Shown here one piece after another: positions 7,496-14,708 of a DNA stretch of 43,211 nucleotides. The stretch spans positions 1-43,211 of the forward strand of contig CAMDGQ010000036.1 in NCBI GenBank assembly GCA_945897955.1, given 5' to 3'. This stretch comes from Tepidiphilus sp. J10 (lineage in GTDB: Bacteria; Pseudomonadota; Gammaproteobacteria; Burkholderiales; Thiobacillaceae). A model generated the notes under the pieces. It was not told the DNA's origin. It saw only the letters and a program-made list of their open reading frames with translations, and searched no databases. Position 1 is the stretch's first letter. The number at the start of each line of letters is the position of its first letter. The position numbers and the translations under genes are program-made.

Positions 7496-7774
7496 ATGAA
7501 AAAAATACTTTGCAGTCTGTTTGCCGGTTTTGTATTCAGCTCTTCAGCCTGGGCTATGGTCGATCTGAACTCGGCGACACAGTCCGAACTGGAATCGGTC
7601 AAAGGCATCGGACCGGCAAAAGCCAAGCTGATCGTTGAACACCGCCAGAAAAACGGGGCATTCAAGAATCTGGATGCACTGGCTGGCGTCAAAGGCTTCG
7701 GCAAGGCAAGCGTGGCAAAGTTGAAGAATGAGCTTGTAGTCGGGGCCGACGCGAAGGTCACCGAGAAAAAATAA
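7496..7774 (+). CDS. ComEA-like helix-hairpin-helix protein, exported
   Basis: 92 residues. A signal peptide (MKKILCSLFAGFVFSSSAWA) is followed by VDLNSATQSELESVKGIGPAKAKLIVEHR, a tandem helix-hairpin-helix module typical of ComEA, the periplasmic DNA-binding protein of competence. The second hairpin is at LAGVKGFGKASVAKLKNEL. Many betaproteobacteria carry such short stand-alone proteins, which may or may not serve DNA uptake. GGAG lies 5 bases before the ATG. It is divergent from nirB, and a GC-rich hairpin follows the stop. The family is clear; the competence role is inferred. Confidence 0.88.
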   Translation: MKKILCSLFAGFVFSSSAWAMVDLNSATQSELESVKGIGPAKAKLIVEHRQKNGAFKNLDALAGVKGFGKASVAKLKNELVVGADAKVTEKK

Positions 7775-7794
7775 GCCAGGGTTCGATCAGGATT

Positions 7795-7813
7795 TGGGCG
7801 CCTTCGGCGCCCA
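7795..7813 (+). terminator. Hairpin after comEA-like gene
   Basis: TGGGCGCC-TTC-GGCGCCCA is a perfect 8-bp stem with a three-base loop, starting 20 bases after the stop codon and followed by the T-rich TTTCATTTC. The T tract is interrupted, so termination may be moderate. Confidence 0.6.
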
Positions 7814-7963
7814 TTTCATTTCAGGGTCAGAAAAGTTTCAAGCTTGCCAGTGTGGTCGCAGCGGATGCAGTTGAAGTAGAGTTTTCGCCATTCTTGCAAC
7901 AGTGTTCGGGGGCAATTAGGCGGGCTTCAGACCGCTTAGGTTTACCGGCAAAAGTCGCGGTGG

Positions 7964-7985
7964 TTAGAATGTGCAGAGATTCTAA
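7964..7985. promoter_or_regulatory. Inverted repeat upstream of OmpA-domain gene
   Basis: TTAGAAT-N8-ATTCTAA is a perfect 7-bp dyad ending 36 bases before the start codon. It could be an operator or a leader hairpin. Its AT-rich arms contrast with the surrounding sequence. No regulator can be named. The remaining gap (7814-7963) shows no clear promoter. Confidence 0.4.
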
Positions 7986-8021
7986 TGTTCTGTATTGCAA
8001 GCCATTTCCAAAGGAAACAAG

Positions 8022-9602
8022 ATGAAGCTGAAATTTGTCACTCTCGCGATCGCTTTCGCCTCGGTGCCCGCCTATGCCGCGATGGGCACCACCGATATTC
8101 CCACGTTCGCCGGTCAGGCCGCCGCACAGGCCGCTGCGAAGACAGCGACACCGAAGACACCGGAAGAGTGGCTGGCGCGAATGACCGATTTTTCACGCAA
8201 CCTGTCCGCCTTCAAAGATCCGAAGGCTTTCGTACCCTGGGCCAATGCCGTAAGCGAGCCGAGCTTCTATATCGCCATGGCCAATGGAATGATGGATCCA
8301 GGTGGCTGGCTCAATATGATGAATTCGGCCGCGCATCCCGACGCCGTGCGCAACCTGCTCGCATTCGCCGATCCTGCGGTCTATCTGAAATGGTCCGCCG
8401 CCAGCCTGGATCCCAATTTCTATACCGCGCTGCTGACCCAGCTTTCCGACCCGGGGAAATTGATGCGTTGGGGAATGGCGCCGCTGGATCCCAAGCTCTG
8501 GGGAGTGCTTGGCAATACGCTGAATCCGAATACCTATATCCGTTGGCCGATGGCAGGACTTGATCCGCGCGCATGGAACTTGATGGGCACAGTAGCCAAT
8601 CCGGCGCTTTACACAGGCATGGCCGGTGCCATCGTCAATCCGAATGCCTATGGACAGGGCACAAATAGCTGGCTGACCTGGACCCCGCCCCCGTCCGTAC
8701 AAGGTGCGGGCAGCTTCGCGATGTGGGATCCGATTGCCATGCTGGGCAACCTGTCAGGCTGGATTCCCGGTCTGAATCAATTGTCCCTGCCTACGCTGCC
8801 ATCTCTTCCCGCCTTGCCATCACTCCCCACATTGACGCCGCCGACCTTCACTCCGCAATCTGCGGCACCGGCACCGGTTGCAACACCTGCACCGGTTGCA
8901 ACACCAGCGCCAGTTGCGGCACCTGCGCCAGTTGTGGCACCGGCACCAGTTGCAGCACCTGCACCGGCTGTGGCACCTGCACCGGTTGCGGCACCTGCGC
9001 CAGTTGTGGCACCGGCACCCGTTGCAGCACCAGCACCAATTGTGGCACCTGCAACGCTTGCGGCTCCTGCACCGGTTGCAGCACCGGCACCCGTTGCAGC
9101 ACCGGCCCCCGTTGCGGCACCGGCACCCCTTGCAGCACCTGCACCGGTTGTGGCTCCTGCACCGGTTGTGGCACCGGCGCCCGTTGCAGTACCGGCACCC
9201 GCTGTTGCTCCCGCTGCCAACAAGGTAGTCCTTGCAGGCGACGCCCTCTTCAAGTCCGGCAAATCGGGTATCAGGGATTTGTCAAAGGACGGCAAGGCGC
9301 GGCTTGACGAGGTAATCGGCAAACTCAAGGCGATGGGCGATATCGAGCAGATCAAGGTGGTAGGTCATGCCGATCCGACCGGCAACGCGAAGGCCAACCT
9401 TGCGCTGTCCGAAGCACGCGCAAAGTCGGTCAAATCCTACTTGATCGCCAAGGGCGTCAAACCCGGGGTCATCATCAGCAGCGGCATGGGTGACACCCAG
9501 CCTGTAGTTCAATGCGACAAGGCCTTGGTCAAGGATGCACTGAAGGCATGTCACGCACCGAATCGCCGGGTCGAAATCGAGATCGCGGCCAAGGGCAAGT
9601 AA
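8022..9602 (+). CDS. OmpA-family C-terminal domain protein with Ala/Pro repeat linker
   Basis: 526 residues from the ATG at 8022 (AAGGAAACAAG in front); a reading from 7995 lacks a ribosome site. Layout: signal peptide ending PAYA; a 150-residue region of D/N-P-x-x-[WYF] repeats (DPKAF, DPGGW, DPAVY, DPNFY, DPKLW, NPNTY, DPRAW, NPALY, NPNAY) that I cannot assign to a family; a Pro/Leu hinge; about 19 copies of the hexapeptide [AT]PAPV[AV]; and a C-terminal OmpA-like peptidoglycan-binding domain (GHADPTGN, LSEARAKSV, PNRRVEI). The OmpA domain should bind peptidoglycan, and the rigid linker would span the periplasm. The N-terminal part could face or sit in the outer membrane. No beta-barrel is evident. 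It is a single-gene unit with its own terminator. Confidence 0.85.
   Translation: MKLKFVTLAIAFASVPAYAAMGTTDIPTFAGQAAAQAAAKTATPKTPEEWLARMTDFSRNLSAFKDPKAFVPWANAVSEPSFYIAMANGMMDPGGWLNMMNSAAHPDAVRNLLAFADPAVYLKWSAASLDPNFYTALLTQLSDPGKLMRWGMAPLDPKLWGVLGNTLNPNTYIRWPMAGLDPRAWNLMGTVANPALYTGMAGAIVNPNAYGQGTNSWLTWTPPPSVQGAGSFAMWDPIAMLGNLSGWIPGLNQLSLPTLPSLPALPSLPTLTPPTFTPQSAAPAPVATPAPVATPAPVAAPAPVVAPAPVAAPAPAVAPAPVAAPAPVVAPAPVAAPAPIVAPATLAAPAPVAAPAPVAAPAPVAAPAPLAAPAPVVAPAPVVAPAPVAVPAPAVAPAANKVVLAGDALFKSGKSGIRDLSKDGKARLDEVIGKLKAMGDIEQIKVVGHADPTGNAKANLALSEARAKSVKSYLIAKGVKPGVIISSGMGDTQPVVQCDKALVKDALKACHAPNRRVEIEIAAKGK
8866..9216 (+). repeat. 18-bp tandem repeat coding the Ala/Pro linker
   Basis: About 19 imperfect units of 18 bp, roughly GCACCTGCACCGGTTGCG, each coding [AT]PAPV[AV]. 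Third positions vary between units, so it is an old or selected repeat rather than a fresh expansion. It leaves several frames open on both strands, which explains spurious long readings in this stretch. Confidence 0.9.
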
Positions 9603-9624
9603 GCCTGGAAGCGGACGTTTTCGG

Positions 9625-9651
9625 AAAAAGCCGCCCAAGGGCGGCTTTTTT
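9625..9651. terminator. Bidirectional rho-independent terminator
   Basis: AAAAAGCCGCCC-AA-GGGCGGCTTTTTT is a perfect GC-rich stem flanked by A and T tracts on either side. It lies 22 bases after the OmpA-domain gene and 15 bases past the end of the convergent 90-aa gene, so it can serve both. Confidence 0.92.
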
Positions 9652-9665
9652 ACTTTTTTGACTAC

Positions 9666-9938
9666 TTATTCTTCGACCTCGGGCCAGACTTCCTCAAAGT
9701 TGCCGACGCGTTGCCAGCTATTTTCGTTCAGCGCGACTTCATAACGCGCCCAGCCTTGGAACTCGGCCAAGGTGCATAGCCCGGTCTTGCGGCGGCAGGC
9801 ACCGGCAATCCCCTTGAACGAAACAGTTTCAAGCCCGCTTTCCGCATCCAGGGAGAATGCGATCACCTGACGCACACCCCAGGATCGGCCATAGGCTCCG
9901 TTGCTGTAGGTATTGCCGGTTTTGATCTCGAATGTCAT
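9666..9938 (-). CDS. Hypothetical protein, 90 aa
   Basis: I do not recognise this protein. It has no signal peptide or membrane segment. The sequence is mixed polar and aromatic, with a pair of cysteines (GACRRKTGLC) and an acidic C-terminus (EEVWPEVEE), and looks like a small globular cytoplasmic domain. It converges on the OmpA-domain gene across a shared terminator. The ribosome site is weak, so the start is tentative. The 220 bp between it and the kinase gene shows nothing clear. Confidence 0.5.
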   Translation of the reverse strand: MTFEIKTGNTYSNGAYGRSWGVRQVIAFSLDAESGLETVSFKGIAGACRRKTGLCTLAEFQGWARYEVALNENSWQRVGNFEEVWPEVEE

Positions 9939-10158
9939 GCGAAGGGCGTAGCTTGCGATGAATATTGGCGGTGTAATTTTATCGGAAGCCCGAGTCCATT
10001 GGATTCCGCTGCCACCTGGTTAACCTTGAGACAGCAGTTGAACTCGTCCGAGGGTGGCGCGGCGAGCGGGCTCACTCAATCAGCGAGCGTCATCGAAGCA
10101 TTTACCGCTGCAATCAAGGAAGCCCTCAACTTCGTTACGCCTGCGCCGATACAGTCGG

Positions 10159-11907
10159 ATGCCTGAATCTTCCGAAACATCCCAGCTTGTGCCCCCCCGC
10201 TTGTCGAAGTTATCGGCAGTTGTAGCGCAGCGCTTCGATCTGCAGCGCTATGGCAACAGCATCCTTTTGCTGATGCTGGTCTTGCTGCATGCCGGGTTTG
10301 TCTGGGGACGCGGCGAGGCATGGGGGCAGGCAATGGTTCTGGCCCACTACGGCGTGTTCCTGCTCTGGCAACCCTTTTTCAGTGGTCAGCAACATTTGCC
10401 CTGGCCGCGTGCGCTGGGTGTGCTGGCGGTCGGTGGTGCGCTGGCGGCTCTGGATAGCATCTGGGCCGCAGCCTTGTGGGCTGTTTTACTGGCGGGATTG
10501 CTGGGCGGCATGACTGTCAGCCTGAAGCCATTGAAGGAACGTATCGGACTCTGGCTGGCGGTGATGTATCTATTGTTGCTGCTGTTCCTCTGGTTGCTGC
10601 CGCAGGGTTTTGGCTTGCCCGTGCGCGAGGATACGTATACGGCCATGTTGCGCGACAGCCTTCTGGCATTGCTGGCGTTGATGATCGTGTTTCCTTCGCC
10701 CGGTCTGCAACGTCAGGCCGGCATTGTTGATCTGCTTTACACCTTGCTGTTCGTTCTGGTGATCGGCGTGCTGTCATTGGGCAGTTACGCCGCGATGCAT
10801 CTGACCCATACCGATTACGCCAGCGGCGTATTCATCAGCCTGGGCACGCTGACCATTTCCTTGCTGATCATTGCCTGGCTCTGGCAACCGCGCGGCGAAG
10901 CATCCGGTTTGCGAAATCTGTTCTCTCGCTATGTATTGTCACTTGGTTTGCCATTGGAAGAATGGCTGAAGCAGTTGTCCGATTCAGCGGATTGCGAGCC
11001 GGACCCTGAAGTGTTTCTGCGTGAAGCGATGGCCGGTTTCACACACCTGCCCTGGTCAACCGGCGTAACCTGGTCAACCGCTCAAACCGAAGGCGAACTG
11101 GGCGAAAAAAGCAAGCATTCGGTCTCTTTTTCACATCAAGGCGTGGAGGTGCGATTCTTTACGGACGCGCCGGTAAACCCGGCATTTGCGCTGCATTTAC
11201 GCTTGCTCACCGAAATCATCGGCTATTTTCATGCCGCCAAAACGCGTGAACGAATGATGCAGGCGAATGCATACACACAAGCGATCTACGAAACCGGATC
11301 GCGCCTGACACACGATGTGAAGAATCTGTTGCAGTCATTGAAAACTTTGTGCTCCGCAGCAGAACATAGCCGTCCGGATCAGGCCATGTCACTCCAAACC
11401 TTGATGCAGCGGCAATTGCCGCAGATGGCGAAACGTCTGGAAATCACACTCGACAAACTGAAATCGCCTTCCTCGGCCGCTGACCGCAAGGAAATTCTGG
11501 CACGGGAATGGTGGCGCAATCTGAACAACCGATATGGACGCGATGCCATCAATTTTCACGCTGATGATGCCAATGCCTCGGCCTGGTTGCCGCAGGAGTT
11601 GTTCGATAGCGTTGCCGACAATTTGATTCAGAACGCCTTGCGCAAGCGATTGCAAGAACCTGATATCCGTATTCGCGTGGATTTGTTGACATCTCCCATC
11701 ATCAGCTTGACGGTTTGCGATACCGGCGGGATGGCGCCGGATGAAGTTACCGAAAAACTGTTCAATGCGCCGGTCTCGACGCATGACGGCCTTGGCATTG
11801 GCCTTTACCAGGCAGCAAAGCAGGCAGTTGAACTGGATTACCAGCTCCGCCTGCGTGAAAACCGTGAAGGCTATGTCTGCTTCGAGTTGGCACAACTAGT
11901 GGAATAG
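10159..11907 (+). CDS. Polytopic membrane sensor histidine kinase (orphan)
   Basis: 582 residues from the ATG at 10159. A GTG at 10054 would add 35 basic residues unlike the rest, but neither start has a strong ribosome site. The first 250 residues hold about seven or eight hydrophobic segments, suggesting a membrane-embedded sensor. A soluble linker follows, with a GAF-like feel but no clear match. The phospho-acceptor box is LTHDVKNLLQSLK with His near 385. The ATP-binding domain shows DNLIQNA (near 487), CDTGGMAP and GLGIGLYQA. The HDxKN form of the H-box also occurs in PrsK-type kinases. No response regulator gene is next to it, so its partner is unknown; the gene downstream is the riboswitch-controlled secreted protein. 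Confidence 0.83.
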   Translation: MPESSETSQLVPPRLSKLSAVVAQRFDLQRYGNSILLLMLVLLHAGFVWGRGEAWGQAMVLAHYGVFLLWQPFFSGQQHLPWPRALGVLAVGGALAALDSIWAAALWAVLLAGLLGGMTVSLKPLKERIGLWLAVMYLLLLLFLWLLPQGFGLPVREDTYTAMLRDSLLALLALMIVFPSPGLQRQAGIVDLLYTLLFVLVIGVLSLGSYAAMHLTHTDYASGVFISLGTLTISLLIIAWLWQPRGEASGLRNLFSRYVLSLGLPLEEWLKQLSDSADCEPDPEVFLREAMAGFTHLPWSTGVTWSTAQTEGELGEKSKHSVSFSHQGVEVRFFTDAPVNPAFALHLRLLTEIIGYFHAAKTRERMMQANAYTQAIYETGSRLTHDVKNLLQSLKTLCSAAEHSRPDQAMSLQTLMQRQLPQMAKRLEITLDKLKSPSSAADRKEILAREWWRNLNNRYGRDAINFHADDANASAWLPQELFDSVADNLIQNALRKRLQEPDIRIRVDLLTSPIISLTVCDTGGMAPDEVTEKLFNAPVSTHDGLGIGLYQAAKQAVELDYQLRLRENREGYVCFELAQLVE

Positions 11908-12000
11908 CAGCCTTATGGCGTGCCCCGGAATCAAGCCTCCAGTCAAATCTTGTGCAACCCGCACCTGCACGCACACCGTAAATATTTAATAAAAAATTCC

Positions 12001-12027
12001 TAAAGTTTTCTTCCTGTGAGCCGTAGA
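12001..12027 (+). promoter_or_regulatory. Sigma-28 (FliA)-like promoter
   Basis: TAAAGTTT at 12001-12008 matches the flagellar -35 consensus in all eight bases. After exactly 11 bases comes GCCGTAGA at 12020-12027, which keeps the GCCG core of GCCGATAA but differs in the following three bases. Spacing equals the consensus. Transcription would start near 12034 and run into the c-di-GMP riboswitch. The stretch before it (11908-12000) shows only an AT-rich tract at 11980-12000 and no gene. Confidence 0.6.
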
Positions 12028-12075
12028 TGGGTCAGAAGCAAGGAATGATCAAGTAAGTAGCTTCGTAACGTGTTC

Positions 12076-12161
12076 GAAAAGGCAAACCTGCCGAAAGGCA
12101 GGGACGCAAAGTCACCGTCTAAGGGCAGCAATATCGCCTATGACAGAGGGATTGCCGAAAC
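12076..12161 (+). ncRNA. Cyclic di-GMP-I (GEMM-I) riboswitch
   Basis: The conserved parts of the GEMM-I aptamer appear in order: AAGGCAAACC, a P2 stem CCTGCC-GAAA-GGCAGG capped by a GNRA tetraloop (12087-12102), GGGACGCAAAG, a variable P3 arm, and the closing segment GGATTGCCGAAA (12149-12160). This arrangement is diagnostic for the class. The aptamer lies about 115 bases upstream of the start codon of a small secreted protein on the same strand. The expression platform is probably translational, given the Shine-Dalgarno-masking hairpin at 12250-12273 and the lack of a U-tract terminator. Confidence 0.93.
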
Positions 12162-12181
12162 CGTGGCTAGTATTCTGTCCT

Positions 12182-12212
12182 CAGTTTCGACGACGAGAAT
12201 CTTTCGTCGCTG
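12182..12212 (+). other. Hairpin between riboswitch and start codon
   Basis: CGACGA pairs with TCGTCG (12091+100 to 12209 region: arms 12191-12196 and 12204-12209), with flanking CAG and CTG extending it imperfectly. No T tract follows, so it is not an obvious terminator. It may be part of the expression platform. Confidence 0.4.
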
Positions 12213-12249
12213 ACATTCAGCAATTCCCCATGCGTCACGCATTTTCGAA

Positions 12250-12273
12250 CTTCCTCCACTTGCCAGGAGAAAG
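12250..12273 (+). promoter_or_regulatory. Shine-Dalgarno-sequestering hairpin
   Basis: CTTCCTCC (12250-12257) can pair with GGAGAAAG (12266-12273) at seven of eight positions across an eight-base loop. The 3' arm is the ribosome site of the gene starting at 12277. Downstream of a c-di-GMP aptamer this is a plausible off-state. The direction of control cannot be read from sequence. Confidence 0.55.
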
Positions 12274-12276
12274 AAA

Positions 12277-12633
12277 ATGCGTACCACCTCTCTTACACAG
12301 CGCGTCTATCAAAGCCTGATCTTCTCGTTGTTCGTAGCAACTTCTCCGGTCGCAATGTCGGCGGATTTCGCTCCTTCCATGCTCTCGGCAGAATCGCAGC
12401 AATGGATGTGCAGTTACACAGTAGGTCAGAAGGGTGTCTGGTTCATGCGTTGTGAAGACCTCACAAACATGGAAAACGATGACCCCGCGCTGAACGACGA
12501 CACCTCATCGCACCAGACCAAGTTCATTCCGTTGTGGAACGCCCCCTATGCCGATAGCCGCGCTCCCGAATTAGCCAGAGCATTGCTGTGTTCGAGCAAT
12601 AGCGCATGCAGCGTCGCCTTGGCTTCACAGTAA
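12277..12633 (+). CDS. Small secreted protein under c-di-GMP riboswitch
   Basis: 118 residues, no family recognised. A signal peptide of about 30 residues (hydrophobic IFSLFVATSPVAMSA, cleavage likely before DFAPS) leaves a mature chain of about 88 residues. It has four cysteines, in MCSYTV, MRCEDL, LLCSS and ACSVA, which could form two disulfides in the periplasm or outside. The middle is acidic (MENDDPALNDD). AGGAG lies 7 bases before the ATG and is masked in the hairpin described above. With a flagellar-type promoter and a c-di-GMP aptamer ahead of it, a role at the motility/surface-attachment switch is a reasonable inference, but nothing in the protein itself shows it. Confidence 0.75.
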   Translation: MRTTSLTQRVYQSLIFSLFVATSPVAMSADFAPSMLSAESQQWMCSYTVGQKGVWFMRCEDLTNMENDDPALNDDTSSHQTKFIPLWNAPYADSRAPELARALLCSSNSACSVALASQ

Positions 12634-12913
12634 GCTCGAAGTATTCACGACCAAAAACATTAGCGACCTCCATAACTCGGATAACCCGCCTTACTGGCGT
12701 TCAAATCAGACTGAGGTCGCTGCGGGTGAGAACTCGCCAAGAACAGAAATTCAGGGTTGCGCAGGAAACACGGTTTTTCGTGGCATGGGATACGGTTCAG
12801 ATGACATCCATATGCCCCTGCTCGGGATCGGCAATGACCGAGTGATCGCACGGCGAAATTCCGGGTCATCCGGGCTAAAATCGCCGCTTTCCTGATTCTT
12901 GAGCCTCTCAGCC
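12634..12913 (+). other. Apparently non-coding stretch before glyA
   Basis: 280 bp with no supported gene. One plus frame stays open from about 12631 to 12894 but has no start codon with a ribosome site and no recognisable protein. A betaproteobacterial-looking -10 (TAAAAT at 12876-12881) precedes glyA without a good -35. No riboswitch fold was recognised. Confidence 0.4.
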
Positions 12914-14173
12914 ATGTTTTCCGCCAACCAGACCATTGCCAGCACCGATCCCGAACTGTGGGCCGCCATCCAGGGCGAAAACCACCGCCAGGAAGAACAT
13001 ATCGAATTGATCGCCTCCGAGAACTACGTCAGCCACGCTGTCATGGAGGCGCAGGGTTCGCAACTGACCAACAAGTACGCCGAGGGCTATCCCGGCAAAC
13101 GCTATTACGGCGGCTGCGAATTTGTCGACATCGCCGAGCAACTGGCGATCGACCGTATCTTGAAAATCTACGGCGGAGATACCCACAACTACGCCGCCAA
13201 TGTGCAGCCCAACTCCGGTTCGCAGGCCAACCAGGCGGTGTTCATGGCCTTCCTGCAACCCGGCGACACGATCATGGGCATGAGCCTGGCGGAAGGCGGC
13301 CATCTGACGCACGGCATGAAACTGAACATGTCCGGCAAGTGGTTCAACGTCGTCGCCTACGGCCTGAACGCAAAAGAGGAAATCGACTACGACCGCATGG
13401 AAGCCCTGGCGCATGAACACAAGCCGAAGCTGATCATCGCCGGCGCTTCCGCCTACGCGCTGAAGATTGACTTCGCCCGTTTCGCCAGGGTGGCCAAAGC
13501 CGTCGGCGCAATCTTCATGGTCGATATGGCGCATTACGCCGGCCTGATCGCCGCCGGGGTCTATCCGAATCCGATACCGCATGCCGATGTCGTCACCTCC
13601 ACCACACACAAGACGCTGCGCGGCCCGCGCGGCGGCATCATCCTGATGAAGGCCGAGCACGAGAAAGCGATCAACTCGGCGATTTTTCCCGGCCTGCAGG
13701 GCGGTCCGCTGATGCATGTCATCGCCGGCAAGGCGGTGGCGTTCAAGGAGGCGATGGGCAAGGACTTCAAGCTGTACCAGGAACAGGTTGCCGCCAATGC
13801 GCTGGTGATGTGCAAGGTGCTGATCGAACGCGGCCTGCGCATCGTGTCCGGCCGCACCGAATCGCATGTCTTCCTGGTCGATCTGCAAGCCAAGAATCTG
13901 ACCGGCAAGGACGCCGAAGCCGCCCTTGGCCGCGCCCATATCACGGTCAACAAGAACGCCATCCCGAATGACCCGCAGAAACCTTTCGTGACTTCCGGCA
14001 TCCGCATCGGCACGCCGGCGATGACCACGCGCGGTTTCAAGGAACTGGAAGCGGAAAAACTCGCGCATCTGGTCGCCGACGTGCTCGACGCACCGAATGA
14101 CGAGGCAGTAATCGCCCGTGTTCAAGGTGAAGTCGCAAAATTGACGGCGGCATTCCCTGTTTACGGAAAATGA
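12914..14173 (+). CDS. glyA: Serine hydroxymethyltransferase
   Basis: 419 residues, the normal length. It interconverts serine and glycine with tetrahydrofolate, using pyridoxal phosphate, and is the main one-carbon source. Conserved blocks are [31 protein letters not shown] and the PLP-lysine segment [14 protein letters not shown]. The ATG at 12914 is preferred over a TTG five codons upstream. It is followed by nrdR after 82 bp containing a small GGTGCG/CGCACC hairpin. The pairing glyA-nrdR-rib is typical of betaproteobacteria. Confidence 0.97.
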   Translation: MFSANQTIASTDPELWAAIQGENHRQEEHIELIASENYVSHAVMEAQGSQLTNKYAEGYPGKRYYGGCEFVDIAEQLAIDRILKIYGGDTHNYAANVQPNSGSQANQAVFMAFLQPGDTIMGMSLAEGGHLTHGMKLNMSGKWFNVVAYGLNAKEEIDYDRMEALAHEHKPKLIIAGASAYALKIDFARFARVAKAVGAIFMVDMAHYAGLIAAGVYPNPIPHADVVTSTTHKTLRGPRGGIILMKAEHEKAINSAIFPGLQGGPLMHVIAGKAVAFKEAMGKDFKLYQEQVAANALVMCKVLIERGLRIVSGRTESHVFLVDLQAKNLTGKDAEAALGRAHITVNKNAIPNDPQKPFVTSGIRIGTPAMTTRGFKELEAEKLAHLVADVLDAPNDEAVIARVQGEVAKLTAAFPVYGK

Positions 14174-14255
14174 ATTCCGCCGGGTGCGTCATGCGCACCG
14201 TTCCCCGGACGACCGATGCGCGTGGCGCACCCTGCGGCTTGCAGTTCACTAGCTT

Positions 14256-14708
14256 ATGAGATGCCCCTTCTGCGGCGCAACCGACACCCAGGTGGTCGAA
14301 ACACGCCTGTCGGAAGATGGCGTCAGCATCCGCCGCCGTCGCCGCTGCAATACCTGTGACAAGCGATTCACCACTTTTGAAACCGCAGAGGTGCGTTCAC
14401 CGGCAGTGGTCAAGCAATCCGGCGAACGGCAGGAATTCAGTCGCGGAAAATTGCGTGAAGGTTTTCACCGGGCGCTGCACAAGCGTCCGGTGCCCACCGA
14501 ACTTGTGGACCAGGCGATCGACCGCATCGTCCACAAACTCCTGGCGCTGGGCGAGCGCGAAATCAGTTCACGCATGATCGGCGAACTGGTGATGAACGAA
14601 TTGAAGCTGCTGGACAAAGTGGCTTACATCCGTTTTGCCTCGGTCTATCGCGCCTTTCAGGACATCGAAGATTTCCGCGACGCGATTCGCGACGTGGAGA
14701 AACCTTGA
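14256..14708 (+). CDS. nrdR: Ribonucleotide reductase transcriptional repressor
   Basis: 150 residues. NrdR senses ATP/dATP and represses ribonucleotide reductase genes. The zinc ribbon uses Cys3, Cys6, Cys31 and Cys34 (MRCPFCG; RCNTC). It is followed by an ATP-cone domain ([20 protein letters not shown] onward). Its stop codon overlaps the ribD start (TTGA). Confidence 0.97.
   Translation: MRCPFCGATDTQVVETRLSEDGVSIRRRRRCNTCDKRFTTFETAEVRSPAVVKQSGERQEFSRGKLREGFHRALHKRPVPTELVDQAIDRIVHKLLALGEREISSRMIGELVMNELKLLDKVAYIRFASVYRAFQDIEDFRDAIRDVEKP

Noticed and set aside
7251..7940. The motif CGCTTAGG occurring near 7251, 7353 and 7933
   Set aside because: The copy at 7353 is part of the NtrC dyad, and the others lie in different contexts without dyad symmetry. 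An 8-11 bp match in this span is compatible with chance.
8723..9355. Long open frames on both strands across the Ala/Pro repeat, some Cys/Gly/Thr-rich or Gln/Val-rich
   Set aside because: They are by-products of an 18-bp repeat with no stops in several frames. Only the 8022-9602 frame has a signal peptide, a ribosome site and an OmpA domain.
12606..12894. A possible continuation of, or second small gene after, the riboswitch-controlled protein
   Set aside because: The 79-aa frame from 12606 has no ribosome site, and another open frame to 12894 has no plausible start. The 118-aa protein ends naturally at 12633, so a frameshift is not needed.
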